Assembly (NCBI GenBank): GCA_033026295.1
Contig: CM065183.1
Span: 16,385,157-16,449,156 of the forward strand
From: Channa striata
Taxonomy: Eukaryota > Chordata > Actinopteri > Anabantiformes > Channidae
Length of the DNA: 64,000 bases
Direction of reading: 5' to 3'
Under the pieces are notes generated by a model. It was not told the origin of the DNA. It did not search any database and saw only the letters and a list, made by a program, of their open reading frames with translations. Below, in pieces: positions 12,410-25,232 of this stretch (positions are counted from its first letter, which is position 1; each line of letters starts with the position of its first letter). Both the position numbers and the translations under genes were made by a program.

Positions 12410-12569
12410 GTTACTTCGCCGGGTGCAGGAGCGCTCCCGCTCGTGGCGGGGTGGGCGGGGACACTCTGACCCTTCTCAGCTCCGCTCACCCCGCTGCCCC
12501 ACAAATGCTCTGCGCATGCGTAGTAACTTTCCCTTCGTGGCGAAGGCAGACACAGGAGAAACCGACACT
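12410..12569 (+). promoter_or_regulatory. eif5a2: eif5a2 GC-rich promoter and noncoding exon 1
   Basis: A short GC-rich island in AT-rich surroundings. It holds a GC box (GGGCGGGG at 12453-12460), an exact NRF1-type palindrome (TGCGCATGCG, 12511-12520) and a good splice donor (ACT|GTGAGT, after 12569) that would join the acceptor at 13389. The TSS is not directly visible and is inferred to lie within this stretch. The ORF through it is not conserved, so the exon is taken as 5' UTR. Intron 1 (12570-13389) shows nothing else. Confidence 0.65.
12511..12520. promoter_or_regulatory. eif5a2: NRF1 site (TGCGCATGCG)
   Basis: Perfect self-complementary decamer matching the core NRF1 consensus, sitting in the GC-rich first-exon region. 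NRF1 sites are typical of housekeeping and translation-factor promoters. Binding itself is inferred. Confidence 0.6.
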
Positions 12570-13414
12570 GTGAGTAAAATATTGCAGGTATATTATATTT
12601 AAAAATATTTTAACGGGCAACGCGCGGATTCTTTAATGTGGAACTGACACTTTAACTGACACCGGGAGAGACTCGGTGTCTCGGTAACGGAAGTTAATAA
12701 GCGGGGAGATGTTCGCAGACTGAAGGCAGGTAGCACGCCGTTCACTTTAGCTAGCATTAGCAGCAGCACCCTGTGGGTTGTGCTAGCGAGCTAGCTTAGC
12801 TTACGATGACAGGCAGCGCAAGATTTGAACCTGAAGCTACCTCGCGGTTTGCAGCTGCCATAGCTAACTCAAGCAGTTGTTTGAAATCGAGTAGCTAACG
12901 TGTTTCACTACTTAGCACTTTTGCTCACTTGTCAGTATGTCACCTTAAAGAATGCAGCAACATTGCTAGAAGCTATGTAAACGCAAGTTCAACTAACTAG
13001 CAAACTAGCGTCTGCAATTAGCTTAGCGGCTAATTTCTCAGCTAGGTGTGGTTGCATCGTCCTGGGGAGTGGCTGTTGAGATCGGAGCAGCAGCTGATTG
13101 CAATAAATGTGTTTTTAAAGTGTGTGACTCTTCTTTGCAAAGATAAGTTTGTCCTGTTAAGTGGAACTTAAGTGTCCATTTAGTTGACATGTCCCAGTCT
13201 CTGATCGTTTAGGACGCAGTCCTCAACAGCTGTCTTTTGTTGACAGATCACAGTTCTGTAGGTTGAATTATAAACGTGTGTTCACCAGCTACCTCACAGC
13301 AAAGTCATATTATTGTTTTTGATTTGCCAGTTTTTATTTTTTAATGCTACTTTTTTATGTCAGTAACATGTTTTGGTGGTCTTGTGCAGGCTTGATCTAG
13401 AAGAGACGTCCATC

Positions 13415-14796
13415 ATGGCAGATGATTTCGTTACCGTGGACTCTGGGGCCTCTGCAACGTATCCCATGCAGTGCTCTGCGCTGAGAAAGAACGGCTTTGT
13501 TATGGTGAAAGGGCGTCCCTGTAAGATTGTTGAAATGTCTACTTCTAAAACTGGCAAGCATGGACACGCCAAGGTAAGAACTACCTTCTGTACCGTTTGG
13601 AATGCAAAACTTAAGGCATTCTGTTGTTTATTTTTTCGGACACATTTCCCAGCTTTCAAGTAAACTCAAATGCTTACTGTGTTGAAAGCGACATCTAATC
13701 ACATAGGAAATGTATCTAGGTTCACCTTGTGGGACTTGACATCTTCACTCAGAAGAAGTTGGAGGATATCTGCCCATCTACCCATAACATGGATGTCCCT
13801 AATGTAACGAGGAAGGACTACCAGGTGAGGCTGTCCATGTTGGTTGTCTTTGTCTCACTTAGGAGCTCCAATATCTATTAGCCATCGTATTTGTGGTTTA
13901 TACGACCTGCTCTGAATGAGAAAGTGTGGCGCATGGGACGAAATACTTTCCCAATTGCTAAATGGGTGTGCCAGTACTGAGCTGTTAAAAAAAGGACAGA
14001 TTTTAAACTGGTTGCACAGGTTTTGTCCTTGGCCAGTTAGCACTCTCTTCTTCCTTTCTTCAGAGGCTCCTTTTAGGAGAGGAATGAATTACATGGGAAA
14101 CGGTTTAAGCATTCTAAAAATACAGTGGCAACTTGTGGTGGAATTTAAGCTTTAATGATGCTGGCGTGTGCATCAGCACTGATTAGAACAGTGATTTGTC
14201 AAAATGATAACGTGGTTCCTTCTCATATAATAAAATTTCTGCTACACCTGTTTGTTCACTTGTAGTGTTTCTGCTGTTTGTAAGGGGTCATCTCCTCTAG
14301 TTTAACGTTATTTTGTTCTTTCCTGGTGCCACATTTAGGTAATTGATGTCTCAGATGGCTTCTTGTCCCTGATGGATGACAACGGAGAAACCAGGGAAGA
14401 CCTAAGAGTGCCAGAAGGTGACCTCGGCAAAGATATTGAGACCAGATTCAATAGTGGAGAACAGTTCATGGTGAGTTTCTCTGACCTGAGGTTGAAACTA
14501 TGAAAGCTCTCATATTTTCATGTGTATTACTCTCTGACAGTGTCTCAGAGCTCCCACTGACAGCACACAGACAATAGCTACCATTTTTCCAACTTTGAGT
14601 TGATAAAACACTAGGCTTTTTTTGATTTGTGTATTTAACTCCTGTTTGTACGCTGACCTGTTAGCAGGATGAAATATAAACCTGTTAGCATGTGATAGAG
14701 TGCTGTGCTAGACTAACCCATCATTCATTCCAGGTCTCTGTGATGAGAGCTGTAGGTGAAGAGCATGTAATTGGCACCAAGACCATGACTTCCTAA
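13415..14796 (+). CDS. eif5a2: Eukaryotic translation initiation factor 5A-2
   Basis: Hypusine-containing factor that binds the ribosomal E site and promotes elongation and termination. Exons 13415-13573, 13720-13824, 14339-14470 and 14734-14796, all phase 0; 152 residues (human 153). The hypusination loop is intact (MSTSKTGKHGHAK, hypusine lysine K48 here), followed by DICPSTHNMDVPN and the C-terminal OB-fold (REDLRVPEGDLGK). ATG 13415 (ATCATGGCA) gives the expected MADD start, 25 bases inside exon 2. The paralogue is called from synteny between slc2a2 and slc7a14 rather than from sequence alone. The second half (VTRKDYQVIDVSDGFLSL, ETRFNSGEQFM, C-terminal TKTMTS) departs from vertebrate eIF5A more than expected for such a conserved protein. 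No stops or frameshifts are present and every splice site is canonical, so it looks functional. Confidence 0.94.
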
Positions 14797-15068
14797 AGTC
14801 CAGAACAACGCTGGAGACCTTGTGCTTCTGTCCTCCATTTTGGCTTTGATGTTTCGGCAAAGCCACTGACCTTCGCCCCACATCTCTGCCAGATTTTCTG
14901 CTTGGAAACGGGACCTGGTCAACTCCTTCAATCCTGTACCTCAATCTCAGGGCAGACTGACATTGTCTGCAGTCAGCGGAGTTTTCATCACAGCTTAACT
15001 TTGCATTGAGTACCGCAGTGGGTAGGGTTGATTAGGTGGGTACCTTTTGCTCTTCTCTGCTTCTGTAC

Positions 15069-15074
15069 ATTAAA
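15069..15074 (+). terminator. eif5a2: candidate proximal eif5a2 poly(A) signal ATTAAA
   Basis: Common variant hexamer about 270 bases after the stop codon, followed by a T-rich stretch. Confidence 0.4.
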
Positions 15075-18000
15075 ACTTTGCTTTTATCTAATGCCTTTAT
15101 CATCTGGCAAATGAATAGACAGAATTTGAAAGATTAAAACACTGACGACTTTCACTAAAAGTCATTGTACTCCAGATTGGGACAGAAATTCGAGATAACA
15201 AGAAAAAAGAGAATGCAAACCGTGCATTTTCATCCACTGGGGGTATTTCAACATTGGGGCATATGCTGACCTGGTGGCACAACTTCTAATCAGGCATGGA
15301 TCATTTTTCCATAATGAAGAGTGCACACTAAGATGTTACTGACTAAGGCATTCATGTGTCAGACTGCAGGAAAAATTTATTGAAATTAAATTGTTTGGTT
15401 TTACATATTAATCACCCTTCTACAAAATCAAATTTTATCTCTCATTATTTCTGTCTTCAGTGAATAATTCAGTGTTTTAAGTATTTTCTGATTAATTTGA
15501 TAAATCTATTATCATTCCTCTATTGCACTTGCATTTTGCGTTTGCACCGCAAGCCTATGTAAACATTTAATTATTTCCCCAGTGTTTGGTGTTTCTAACC
15601 TTTTTTTTGTTTCATGTGCAAATCTAAAAAGCCTCTAACTAAAGACAAAAAAAAACACTTAAATTTATTAAATTTACTCAAGAGTGCCAAAAATATTAAT
15701 GACCTCTTGGCATACAGTGTAGTTTAAACAAGAAATTGTTTTAGGTCCTAAATGTTGTGGCCAAACTTGTTATGGTTGACAATACTGTTTAAAAAAATGC
15801 AATTAACTAGTAGTATTACAGTTGGGAACTATTAAGGATTATGACTAGGGATGGTTGGAGTGTTTGCAGGTCAATAGGATTTTATTTTATGGGTTTTATA
15901 TTGAGATTTTGGTTTAACTTCACAAACTTGTGTAAAATGGTTTTTACTTGGTGATTTAAATAATAATGGCAGGAAACCATAATGTGTTTACATGCACTTG
16001 AACCTGCATTTACATGCAGGTAGTGAGTTTGTTTTCACCTACCTCCTAAAATAGTTTTACATTAATTTACAATATAGTTGAAGTGCTGCAGCCTAAGGGC
16101 TATTTTTCCCTGTTTCCTAAATGGAGAATTTGGACTGATGGCATATTGAGAAGACAGACTATTAAAGAAGAGAACTTTTCTTGCACGTCAAGGAGTTAAT
16201 ATTTAAGCCGCAGTTTCATTGTGAAAATGACATGCATACACATCTTTTAGTCACACTTTTGATTTTAACCATAAGTATGCAGTTTGGGAATTATTCTCAC
16301 CTTATCCACTGTTATCACAGCAGTACTTCTCCTGTTTCAGCATATGGTCCCAAATCTGGGCTTTGGTTAACACAGAAATCAGGCTTCTCTAGCACAAATG
16401 CCTCAGTCTCTTACACTGTAAGGAAAGTGTTTACACAATGTTTATGACATCAGGCTACCGACATTGGCAACGTTCAGATTACTTAAATTCTTCTCAATAC
16501 CGATTGCTATTGAAATTAAATGATATGCTGTTCAGCTTCAGCAAGTTGTCCTCTGTACAACGCAGCTGGTCTGTTATATTGTCCTCAATTTACTCCACCT
16601 ATGCAATTCTTACTTCTGTCAAGACACTAAATCAATTGGATGTTATACATAATGTGTTTTTACATTAATTATGTTTTTCTAATATTCAGTGTTTTGTGTT
16701 TTCCCCTCAGTAACATCATACTAGAGCCAGTGTTTTTCCTTTGCTTTTTTTTTTTTTTTTTCTTCTGGCCATCTAAATTTTCAGTTGTGTGAAACGGCAC
16801 TAATCCAGATTGCACAGACCCAAAGTTGTAAATAACATGACTGTATTCAGTGTACTATGATACATTTTATTTGATTGAAATAATAATGTAAGCAGGAAAA
16901 AAATATTTGAACAGAAAATGAATTCTAAAGGTAGCAGAATTATAGAAACTTACTTCCATACATGTTTATATGCACATATCTAGTCTGACCCTCTGTGGCA
17001 AAACACCACTTTGAATTCCCTGAGTAGCTATGCAAGTACATAAATCAACTCACAACTTAAGCTTTTGGCTCTTCAAACATTCTAGGGGAAGTAAGGAGCC
17101 CCAGAAATATGTGGCCAAACACCTTGATGTAAGCAAATGTTGGAATATCCTTTGATAGCCACGTGCGACAAGCACTTCAGTTCATTTTGGTAGCCTTTCT
17201 TGTTGTTGCCTTAGCCAGCTCTCTCTGGATCGACCTTTCAGCCATGCTTAATGCTCAGTTTAGCGTGGCATGGTTTGTATGTTGCCTTATAATTATAATT
17301 GTGTATTATAAATGAATAGCATAAATAGCTGGTTTGTTTAGTACATTCTGTGACGGGTCTCACACCAATCCATAGTCTGACCTCAGGTCACTGGGGACCA
17401 CAGGTATTGCTGGACAGTACTAGCTAATACTCACAACTTTTTCCCAAATAAAAAAACATAAACCATAGAGTCTTGTAGTTCAGGGCTGGTCAACTGCGGT
17501 CCTTGTGATCTGCGGCCTTCCATGTTTTCCAACTAGCTGCGGCTGATTACCTGGGTCAGGTATATTTAGTCAGTCTGATTCTGCAAGTTAAGGGTTTTGC
17601 AGCATTGGCTAGAAAAAAGTGCAAGGCTGTGGTTCTGGAGGACTGAGAACCAGTGATTATGGGGAAACAAACAGCAGCCCTTTATTGACTATGCTGGTCA
17701 TGCGTTGCTCTTTTTGGTATGCAGAAAAATCAAACACAAGCCAAAAGGGCAGACTGAAACCATATTTTTATGTTGTTGTTTTTTCTTTTCACACTTATCG
17801 TGAACATAAAAACACATTCACTCTGTAAACTTGCTTTGGGCTGTTGACTGTGTAAGACTGACACGCAACTTTACAAGATGACTGTACTGTACATATTACA
17901 CCGGATGACAAAAGGCATAATAAAGCCACTTTACACGGGTCTGTCACATACAGACGGGTAAGAAGACTCTCCTCTGATTCAGGTCCCAAAATGGTTTACA

Positions 18001-18378
18001 CTATGATGGAGCCAGCTATATTCTAGTGGGCTTCACATGCAAACATAGGATTAGAGTCTGGTAATAAAGTTGCAAACTGATAATGTACAAGTCATATGGG
18101 CAAGTCTTCTGAAGACACTAAGTGGAATGTTAGGACAGTAGGTTTTTGTGCTTCAGTTGTATGTCTGTGCCACAGGGCAGTGGGTTCTGTTTCAACAGGG
18201 AACTGGTGAATCTGTCTTGTATGTGTGTTTTCCTGGAATGGCGTAGATCCGTTCTCTGGTCTAAACTACTCCAGGGGAAATCTCCGCTGGAGCCTCTTCT
18301 GGAACAGTCCTCTCTGTTTAAAGCATGTGTTCCTGCTGTCCTCACAATCACAACTGTCTGTCTTTGATTTGTAGGCAA

Positions 18379-18410
18379 AATAAAATTCATTCAGATGCTA
18401 CAAGAATAAA
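18379..18410 (+). terminator. eif5a2: candidate distal eif5a2 poly(A) signals (two AATAAA)
   Basis: AATAAA at 18379-18384 and 18405-18410, followed by T-rich sequence. They could end a long eif5a2 transcript. Confidence 0.35.
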
Positions 18411-19752
18411 TGTAACCCTTTTTTTTAAAAAAAAAAATTATTATTCTGCTCAAAATGGGGGGGACTTTACTGTAATGCATTGTAATGTTTTTATTTAAAA
18501 TATAGATTTATTATATATATATATCTTTTTACCCCAGTTACATTGACTTGTTTAAAAAAACAAGATTTGATTTGATTTTCGTAAAATGTAAAATGTGAAG
18601 TTGATAGTACAGTAATATCATGAAAGTAGGGCATTTAAATAGAAGCATGCTTTGGTAATCTCTTCATGCAAAACATTTTATTGAAACGAAAGCCAACAGT
18701 GGTTGGTATAGTAACAAAAAATGTCAGTCTCTCAGTAGCTTATCAATTGTTAGGTGTCGTCTTGGGTCTCGTGAGGTCAAAATATGAACCGCATGATGAG
18801 ATCGGGCATTTTTAACACAACTTGTCTTTGAACCAGAACGTTTAGTGGTCGATTCTCAGGTCAAACAAGATCCGTGAATCACGTCGTGACTTTTGCAATT
18901 AATAACCTTGTTAAAGAACAGCATGTTATGGAATAAGTACTGAAGCACTGAACAGTGAGACGTGCATTCGAAATGTTGGAGGAAGTCGAAAGAAGTTGGC
19001 CTGTAAAGGTTATAGTGCAATTTAGGTGCATTCTGAAATTACACATGGAGTTCGAATCTGGATCTTTATTGCTGACATATAGTGTTAATTAGAAAATAAA
19101 TGTAACGGTAATGAGTGCTTCTGCCTAACAGGTGACCTGTACTTCTGTAAGATTTTAGAAGACAGACATTAATAATACACATTTCTTAAACATGGTGCCA
19201 TCCTGTCCCCTACTAACTAGTATGCCTGCTGTTTATTTAAAATTAGTTTATGTTTATGCCTATAGGTCTTCACTAGGTGGCAGTCAAGCATCACTTTTGA
19301 TATTTCAGATTTGTAGTCAGTAGTGTTGGTTTGACTCTTCGTCTTGCATTTTGTTTGCTTTGTTCTTTCACAGTATGACAGGACATCTAAGAAAGTGGAT
19401 TAGAAAATCATTGCAAAGACGTTTTTAAATTTGTGTAGCTTACCAGCAGCCATACATTATGTGAATTGTAGAAAAAGCAGCAGTGAGAACAGTTTATAAA
19501 CCCTATAGAGCCTGATGCGAGGTAACTTGTCTGTAGGCCACAGAGGTAAGTACATGGCAAGTACATTATAACATAAAGAGGCTGATCTGAGAAATATATA
19601 TATAATTTTTATTTGATGCAGTACTTCACATAATTACTAGTGATTGACATCTGTACTCTGTTTATAAAGGACTCGGCCATCTAGCTGCTCCTTTCAAACA
19701 AGACTCCAGCTTGTTCCTCTGTCCTGCCCCCCCCCCCCAAAAAAATTTATCT
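18411..19752. other. intergenic sequence with no recognised gene
   Basis: AT-rich. There is a strong-looking acceptor at 19375 (TTCTTTCACAG), but the sequence after it closes after nine codons (YDRTSKKVD then TAG) and matches nothing known. A short C13 run lies near 19730. Confidence 0.5.
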
Positions 19753-19761
19753 TATATAAAA
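19753..19761 (+). promoter_or_regulatory. possible TATA box (TATATAAAA)
   Basis: Canonical TATA element 45-53 bases upstream of the ATG at 19806, where the first exon of the unrecognised gene may start. A TSS 25-30 bases downstream would leave a leader of about 20 bases. This is speculative: the region is AT-rich and such motifs arise by chance. Confidence 0.2.
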
Positions 19762-19805
19762 ATGCCGTCAGTGCAATCTACATATGAACGTTGTACTGCA
19801 CGTTG

Positions 19806-22800
19806 ATGCAGTCCCTGCAGACCCCTCAAGGCCTCTCTGTGGTCGGAGTCCTTCAGTGCTTCATCTCTCCACAAATGTTTTACCAGGATCTGCTGAACCC
19901 TCTCAAGGCTCGGTGTGCTGTGCAGATCAAACCGGGGGGATTGTGTCAGAGATTGGCAGAGGTTTTATGCGCCATTCCACAGCGCTCCAACCCTGTTTAT
20001 CCAGACGATGAAGCCACTGGATTCCTGACAGTCGGAGGAGATAAAGCGGTCTGGAATGATTGGAGAGTGTGTGTGGTGTTTCAGGGGTGGAAGGTGCTCG
20101 TGTGAGTCAGGATCAACAGTATAGGCTTCAGACATCAAAACTGGGGCAGGTCGAAGTGGAGAGGTGGGCCATTCTGTAACTGCAGGACCTATGTCTCGAA
20201 ACAGCATGAGACGGAGAGAGGGAAGAGATCAAAGCGTCTGTGGGAACTGTTCTCTTTGACTAAAAGAGTCGGATTAAGGCTCTCTGGGGTGTGAGAGAGA
20301 GATGTAGAAAGTGAGGGATTGAGAGAGCCAGTTTCAATTTCTTCCAACGGTTTTCTGTCAGTCTGACACAGCCACGTTATAACTGAGCCTCAGTTTTTAT
20401 ATGTTCACTGAAAGAGCAACATGGCGATAATATTTAGAGGTTATGATCGTTTCTAAGACTAAAGTAGCCGTTAAAGAATAGGCCTAAAGACGAACAATAA
20501 AGCTTTACTGTAAAAATTACTTGCCTGGGGGAGACGAAGAACAATTACGATCACACAGAAATATCCATTCTTTAAATGGCTTAGTACTTTTAACTAGACA
20601 GTCAACAAGCAATAAAGTGAGGATAAAGAGGGTGGAAAGAAATATTTTGAAGCATTCTGCAAATTCGTGTCTGTTTCTTGTTTACTTCGGTGTCAGCATG
20701 ACTCTTTTCGTATGATGGATGAATGTGTCTGATGGTGACATTACACCATGCGTGTAGCCGCATGTGAGCTTTTTCTACATGTGTCTGTCTGTGTAGGGGG
20801 TGCTCGGAGTGCTTTTGAAGATCAGTGGAGTTATTGAATCCAGATTTCGTCAGTAAAGGAGATGGAAAGCCAGAGAGCACCTTATCCTCTGACTCAGCCA
20901 AAGGTTTGGGGGGAACAAAGGTTTTGGTCTCCTTTCGTGTGCTCACTAAGAGACATGGGGTAAGGTGTTTGCTTGCAGTGTTGGGGAGAAGCGTGAAAAT
21001 CCAACATCTGTTTAAAGGCGTTTAGATTAACATACGTTTGAAAAGTTTCTCTTTTTGGATGTATGTTTTTACATTTACACATAGATTCATATAGAAACGA
21101 CTCATCCAAAGGACTTCTCGCAGCCCTCGGCTTTTGTAGCGCCACCATGAAGTGGGCCATTGTGGTTTTGAGCTCTTGGGTGTAACTTGATAAAGACGTT
21201 CATGTCCCCACTGGGATAATTTGTTAAAAGGTTATTTCAAATAAATGTATGCCAACATTCAACAGTTTTTAAATGTGTCCCCTAAATTAAATCCATTAAT
21301 TGAGATGGTAGATGGGGTTTTAAGATAGATTTGCTGTTAAGTACACACACTGAAAATGATGCTGAAGCCAGAAAGTTCAGTATCTACTACCGGGAAACAG
21401 AGACGTCATTTTGGTTTAAATTTAGAACTTCATCTTTTTTTCTATCACAAGTTACAGCTGTTGTGAAGATCCAGTCGGTGTCCAAATGCTTGCTGGGAAA
21501 AGCGGGTATGTTGAACAAGTCTGTCTGTCTGTCTGAGTCTTTGCTTGCGCACATTTGTGTGAGTCTGTAATTAAAACCATAAGGGCAGGAATAGTTCTTT
21601 CTTTAGAAATAGTTACAGTTACGCTTACAGATGTGTTCATCTGAGAACCGGGCTCACAGCATGTACAGTATATGTGTGTATGTGTATGTTCACTATTTTT
21701 ACCAGCCTCCTGGACAGTCGCCCTACTGGGAGGACGGCCATGTCATCCCGGGAAGAACTACTGAATGAGACCAGAGGCAAAACAATCTTGACTGGGCTGC
21801 TGTTTGCTCATTTGTGAGTTTGATATCGCTTTATGTTCTTCTTCTGCAGATGTGCACGTGTAGACTTCCTCACACACTGATGAGATCTAGGATCTCTTGG
21901 GCAGCTCAGAAGGTTTTTTTTTTTTTTTTTTAATTGTCAGTGTAGCAGAAGAAATATTCACACAAATTCTTAAACACAGAGCTTTTAATATCTAATTAAT
22001 ATCATGCACTCATATTATAGCTTACATTAAGAACTGCCTAAATAATTGTGGATTCATAGAAATTTAATATGACAGGCAGAAACAGAGACTATCAGCAACA
22101 ATTTTAAAGTTTGAGGCAATAAACAAGCGCACATGTTTTACATTATATTAATAGCAAAGAGCTCCAGAGCTTCTGTTTTCCCGTCCCCTCTATCTGGATG
22201 AATGGACTTTGAGGCTCTAGCCTCTGCTTGACCTTTGGTCCGATGCAGCATGTTGTTTCTGGCCACCTGCTCCCCTCTGGCACAGCTTTGAACTTCCTTG
22301 TGTGTGCGTGTGTGTGTGTGTGTTTGTAAGAGCAGTTAGTCGACTAGTAGTTGGAATGTTAAAAGGTTGTGTCCAACATCTGGAGATTGACTCAAACAGG
22401 AGGTGGGGAGACCCTAAAGAAGAACCGTCGGGAGGTGGGTTGGGGCTGGTCATAATTCAAAACAGATGAGTGGAACTTCTCGTAGCCGTGGAATAATCAC
22501 ACTACTGTTTGATTTATGTTCGCCTTTATTATCAGAAAGTTATTGACCAGTATTTCACGACCAAAATGCATATAGTATCTTACTAAACAAGTTGGGTCTT
22601 GTTAATTACAGGTATAAAAACTGTAAAATGTTTAGTACAATATATAAATAAAAAATAAAATCCGCTTAGATTGATATGTAATTGTCACAAGGTTTTAAAT
22701 TAATTTTACTTTTAACGGTCCTGTTCTTGTATGGGAAATACGAGGCCATAATAATGACTTGATGTCTGGATTTATTTCTCTTCTGTCTCTTTTTAACGAT

Positions 22801-25232
22801 GCTGATCGGGACAGATGTGGTTGAAGGGAGGTTTGGGGAGTGGTGGCGGAATACTGAGGCGATGCTATCACACTCATAAACAGGTGTCTGTTCCCTTTCC
22901 TCGTTCTGATTTCTGGGACGTGCTACATAAGAAGAAACCACTGAAAACGTCTGTGTGAGAGAGAGACAGAGAATCCTGAGAGTCTCAAAAACAGGCAGTG
23001 AATGACTGACTGTGGGTGTGTGTTGATCTGTGTGTTCGTGTTCACGTCCAAACAACTACAGCAGGAAACATGAGCTGTGAGAAGTCACTGGCCACTGCCG
23101 TCTAAAATGTTTTAATATATTCCTAATTTTACATTTAGTCATGTGGCAGACTCTTTTATCCAAAACGACTTACACTTTGTCACTTTTCAAATAGCCTCAA
23201 CTGCAGTATGTGTGGATTCCTTCATAATCATGAACTGAAGTGTCCTGCAATGTCCCTGAAAGGACACCTTGGGAGAGACACTTTCTTTTATGAAACGGCT
23301 CGCCTCTGTTTTTTCTTGTCCCAGAATAGAACAACACAAAAAAGGCGTCCTAACTACTAATGGGAAAGAAACAACTGTGACCAACACCTAGTAGTCCCCT
23401 AATTAAAACAATCGGCAGCCTCAGATTTTGCTATGAATATTAAGTTGTCAGCCAAAGCTAGTTTACACTACTTAGAACTAACATTTGTATTTATGGAGAT
23501 TAAATGTATGTTTGAAACACTTGAACTGTTAATAGTAGTGTGTGAGTGAATGATTGCATAATGCGATCTTCAGTAGCTGCAGTCTGATGATGATGATATT
23601 CATTGTTAGAATAGTTTCAAAAACGTGTTTTTGTTTTTTTTTTTTTTTTTTTTTTTTTGAGGATTGTGCAAACACAGTAAGAATATAAAAACACCACCAT
23701 ACAATTAATCTTGCTGTTGCTGGGCAGATTTTGTGTTAGGACATAATTGATGACTTTAAATAAAATAAGTAGTTGTAGAAGGTGGTTGAACACTTTGTTT
23801 AGTATTTATGCGTTGCTGTATGGTGTAAGAATTTTTTTTGTCATTGTTTAATCGTTAAAATATCTTCTCTTAGTCTTTATGAATACTTCAAGATTTTGTA
23901 ACATTATATAGCTTTAAATATTATAACTGCTGCTGAATGAGGGTTTTAAGAACGTTTTTGATGCGGCCCTGAAGGGAAGTCTGCTCTGGGCGCCATACAA
24001 GCTAGAACCTCTTCTGATGTGCTTTGCATGTTCTGTGGGTTTTTTTTCCTGTGTTTGAGGACCGAGGACTGGGAGTGGTTACAAAAACAGTTTTACCCTG
24101 AGTACAGTGCTCCAGGGTCACAGGTCACTGCCCGAAGGACTTGTGGGATAGGCCAGGAGCAGACTATCCTGACAGTGACTCAAAGAGAATCAGTTTATCC
24201 GTGTGTGTGTTTATTGACCCAACAAGAACAGGAAGAGGAGATTTAATAGCTAAACATCATGGTAAAGCAGAACATGCTTTTTTTTCAACCTACAGTATGT
24301 TACAATCACCTCTGACGTTCCTGTGTGTGTTTGTATGGACGGAACCACAGCTGAGACCATACAGAGAGATTCAAGTTGCAAAAGCATCAGTGGAAAATGC
24401 TAAAAGCTAAAATAAGCAGCATTTATCGGTCACAACGTCAGCTTTTTACCATTCAGTCCCTCAGGAGTGTGATGATCAGGAAACTGATAGCACCTGCCCG
24501 TCTTTCTTATTTCTACCTGTGAATTTTAGGAAAGCAGCTGGCCTCAAAGGTTTCTTCTGGGAGAAAGGTGGACATGTGCAGTCTTGTTACCATACACCAG
24601 ATGGTGCCACACTGCTTTTGAAAAAAATTAGAATCGATCATCACACGCCAACAGGAATGACACGTGCCCATCACAGATGAAACGTTAGAACAACTCTCTG
24701 GATTTCAGAACAGCAAGTAACAGCAAAACGATGAAAATGTTCCAGTTCAGTAAAACGTCAAGTTTTGGTTGCTAAAGCATATTGCGTAATGCAAATGTCC
24801 CTAACGAATGACTTTCTATCACCGTTTCCCCACATGCCCTTTTCTAACCGTTGTCTCATCTTCTCTGTTCTACATTCAGTTCTCTTTCATCGTACATGAT
24901 GCTCGTAATCCCCTCCCACTATTAGTTGTTGTCTTGTTCTATCCCTCGTACTCGGGCACGTTGTTTTTCTTAGGCTCTGTCTTTTCGTGTTATTCTGTTC
25001 CTCCAAAGCTTCTCGTAACGTTACGGCTCAGCACATCTGCGATGCACCTGTTACGGATGTGAAGTCATTTTTTCCCTACTGCTCCTTGTGAAGATAAAAG
25101 CCCCTCATACCTGTTTAATAACTCCAAATATTTCTCTGCAGTAGTTTTGATCTACATATTTTTCAGCTTTTCCTTGAGCAATAGTTTTAAGACTTTGTCA
25201 TCCCAAATGGAAAACCTGTGTGCAGTATTCAG
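19806..25232 (+). CDS. Unrecognised gene candidate, 5' exon group
   Basis: No large ORF, but a chain of exons with good splice sites and matching phases: 19806-20101 (donor GTGAGT), 21452-21505 (pyrimidine-rich acceptor, donor GTATGT), 21706-21813 (donor GTGAGT), 24060-24123 (weaker donor GTCACT), 24530-24567 and 25167-25232 (strong acceptor TATTTTTCAG). Peptides look protein-like and not low-complexity: FISPQMFYQDLLNP, NPVYPDDEATGFLTVGG, AMSSREELLNETRG, TEDWEWLQKQFYPEYS, SLSNSFKTLSSQMENLCAVF. The start is either ATG 19806 or an acceptor at 19811. I do not recognise a family and assign no function. The chain joins in frame to the 3' group at 32971-42698, giving about 279 residues in all. Exons were chosen by eye, so some may be wrong, and a pseudogene remains possible. 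Confidence 0.35.
22302..22323. repeat. (TG)n microsatellite
   Basis: Short TG tract with a single C interruption. Confidence 0.9.
23128..23177 (+). repeat. fish interspersed repeat core, copy 1
   Basis: About 50 bases around ACATTTAGTCATGTGGCAGA and TTTTATCC, a core shared by many teleost interspersed repeats (SINE/nonautonomous-element tails). A second copy lies at 57072-57126, about 85 percent identical by eye. Family assignment was not possible without a repeat library. Confidence 0.6.
23634..23658. repeat. poly-T tract (25 T)
   Basis: Uninterrupted T25. It could be the reverse of a retroposon poly(A) tail, but no body is recognisable beside it. Confidence 0.9.

Larger units (their letters stand above)
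14797..18410 (+). other. eif5a2: eif5a2 3' UTR, short and possibly long forms (inferred)
   Basis: AT-rich noncoding sequence after the TAA. The first candidate poly(A) signal is ATTAAA at 15069-15074; exact AATAAA hexamers occur at 18379-18384 and 18405-18410. Mammalian EIF5A2 has a multi-kilobase 3' UTR, so use of the distal sites is plausible. No coding exon is convincing anywhere in this stretch. Confidence 0.4.
20102..24059 (+). other. introns 1-3 of the unrecognised gene candidate
   Basis: Apart from the small exons at 21452-21505 and 21706-21813, this stretch shows a short TG microsatellite (22302-22323), a fish repeat core (23128-23177) and a T25 run (23634-23658). No other coding signal. 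Confidence 0.45.

Noticed and set aside
19376..19405. Possible terminal exon after TTCTTTCACAG (YDRTSKKVD, stop)
   Set aside because: Only nine codons; no upstream exon in a matching phase and no family recognised.
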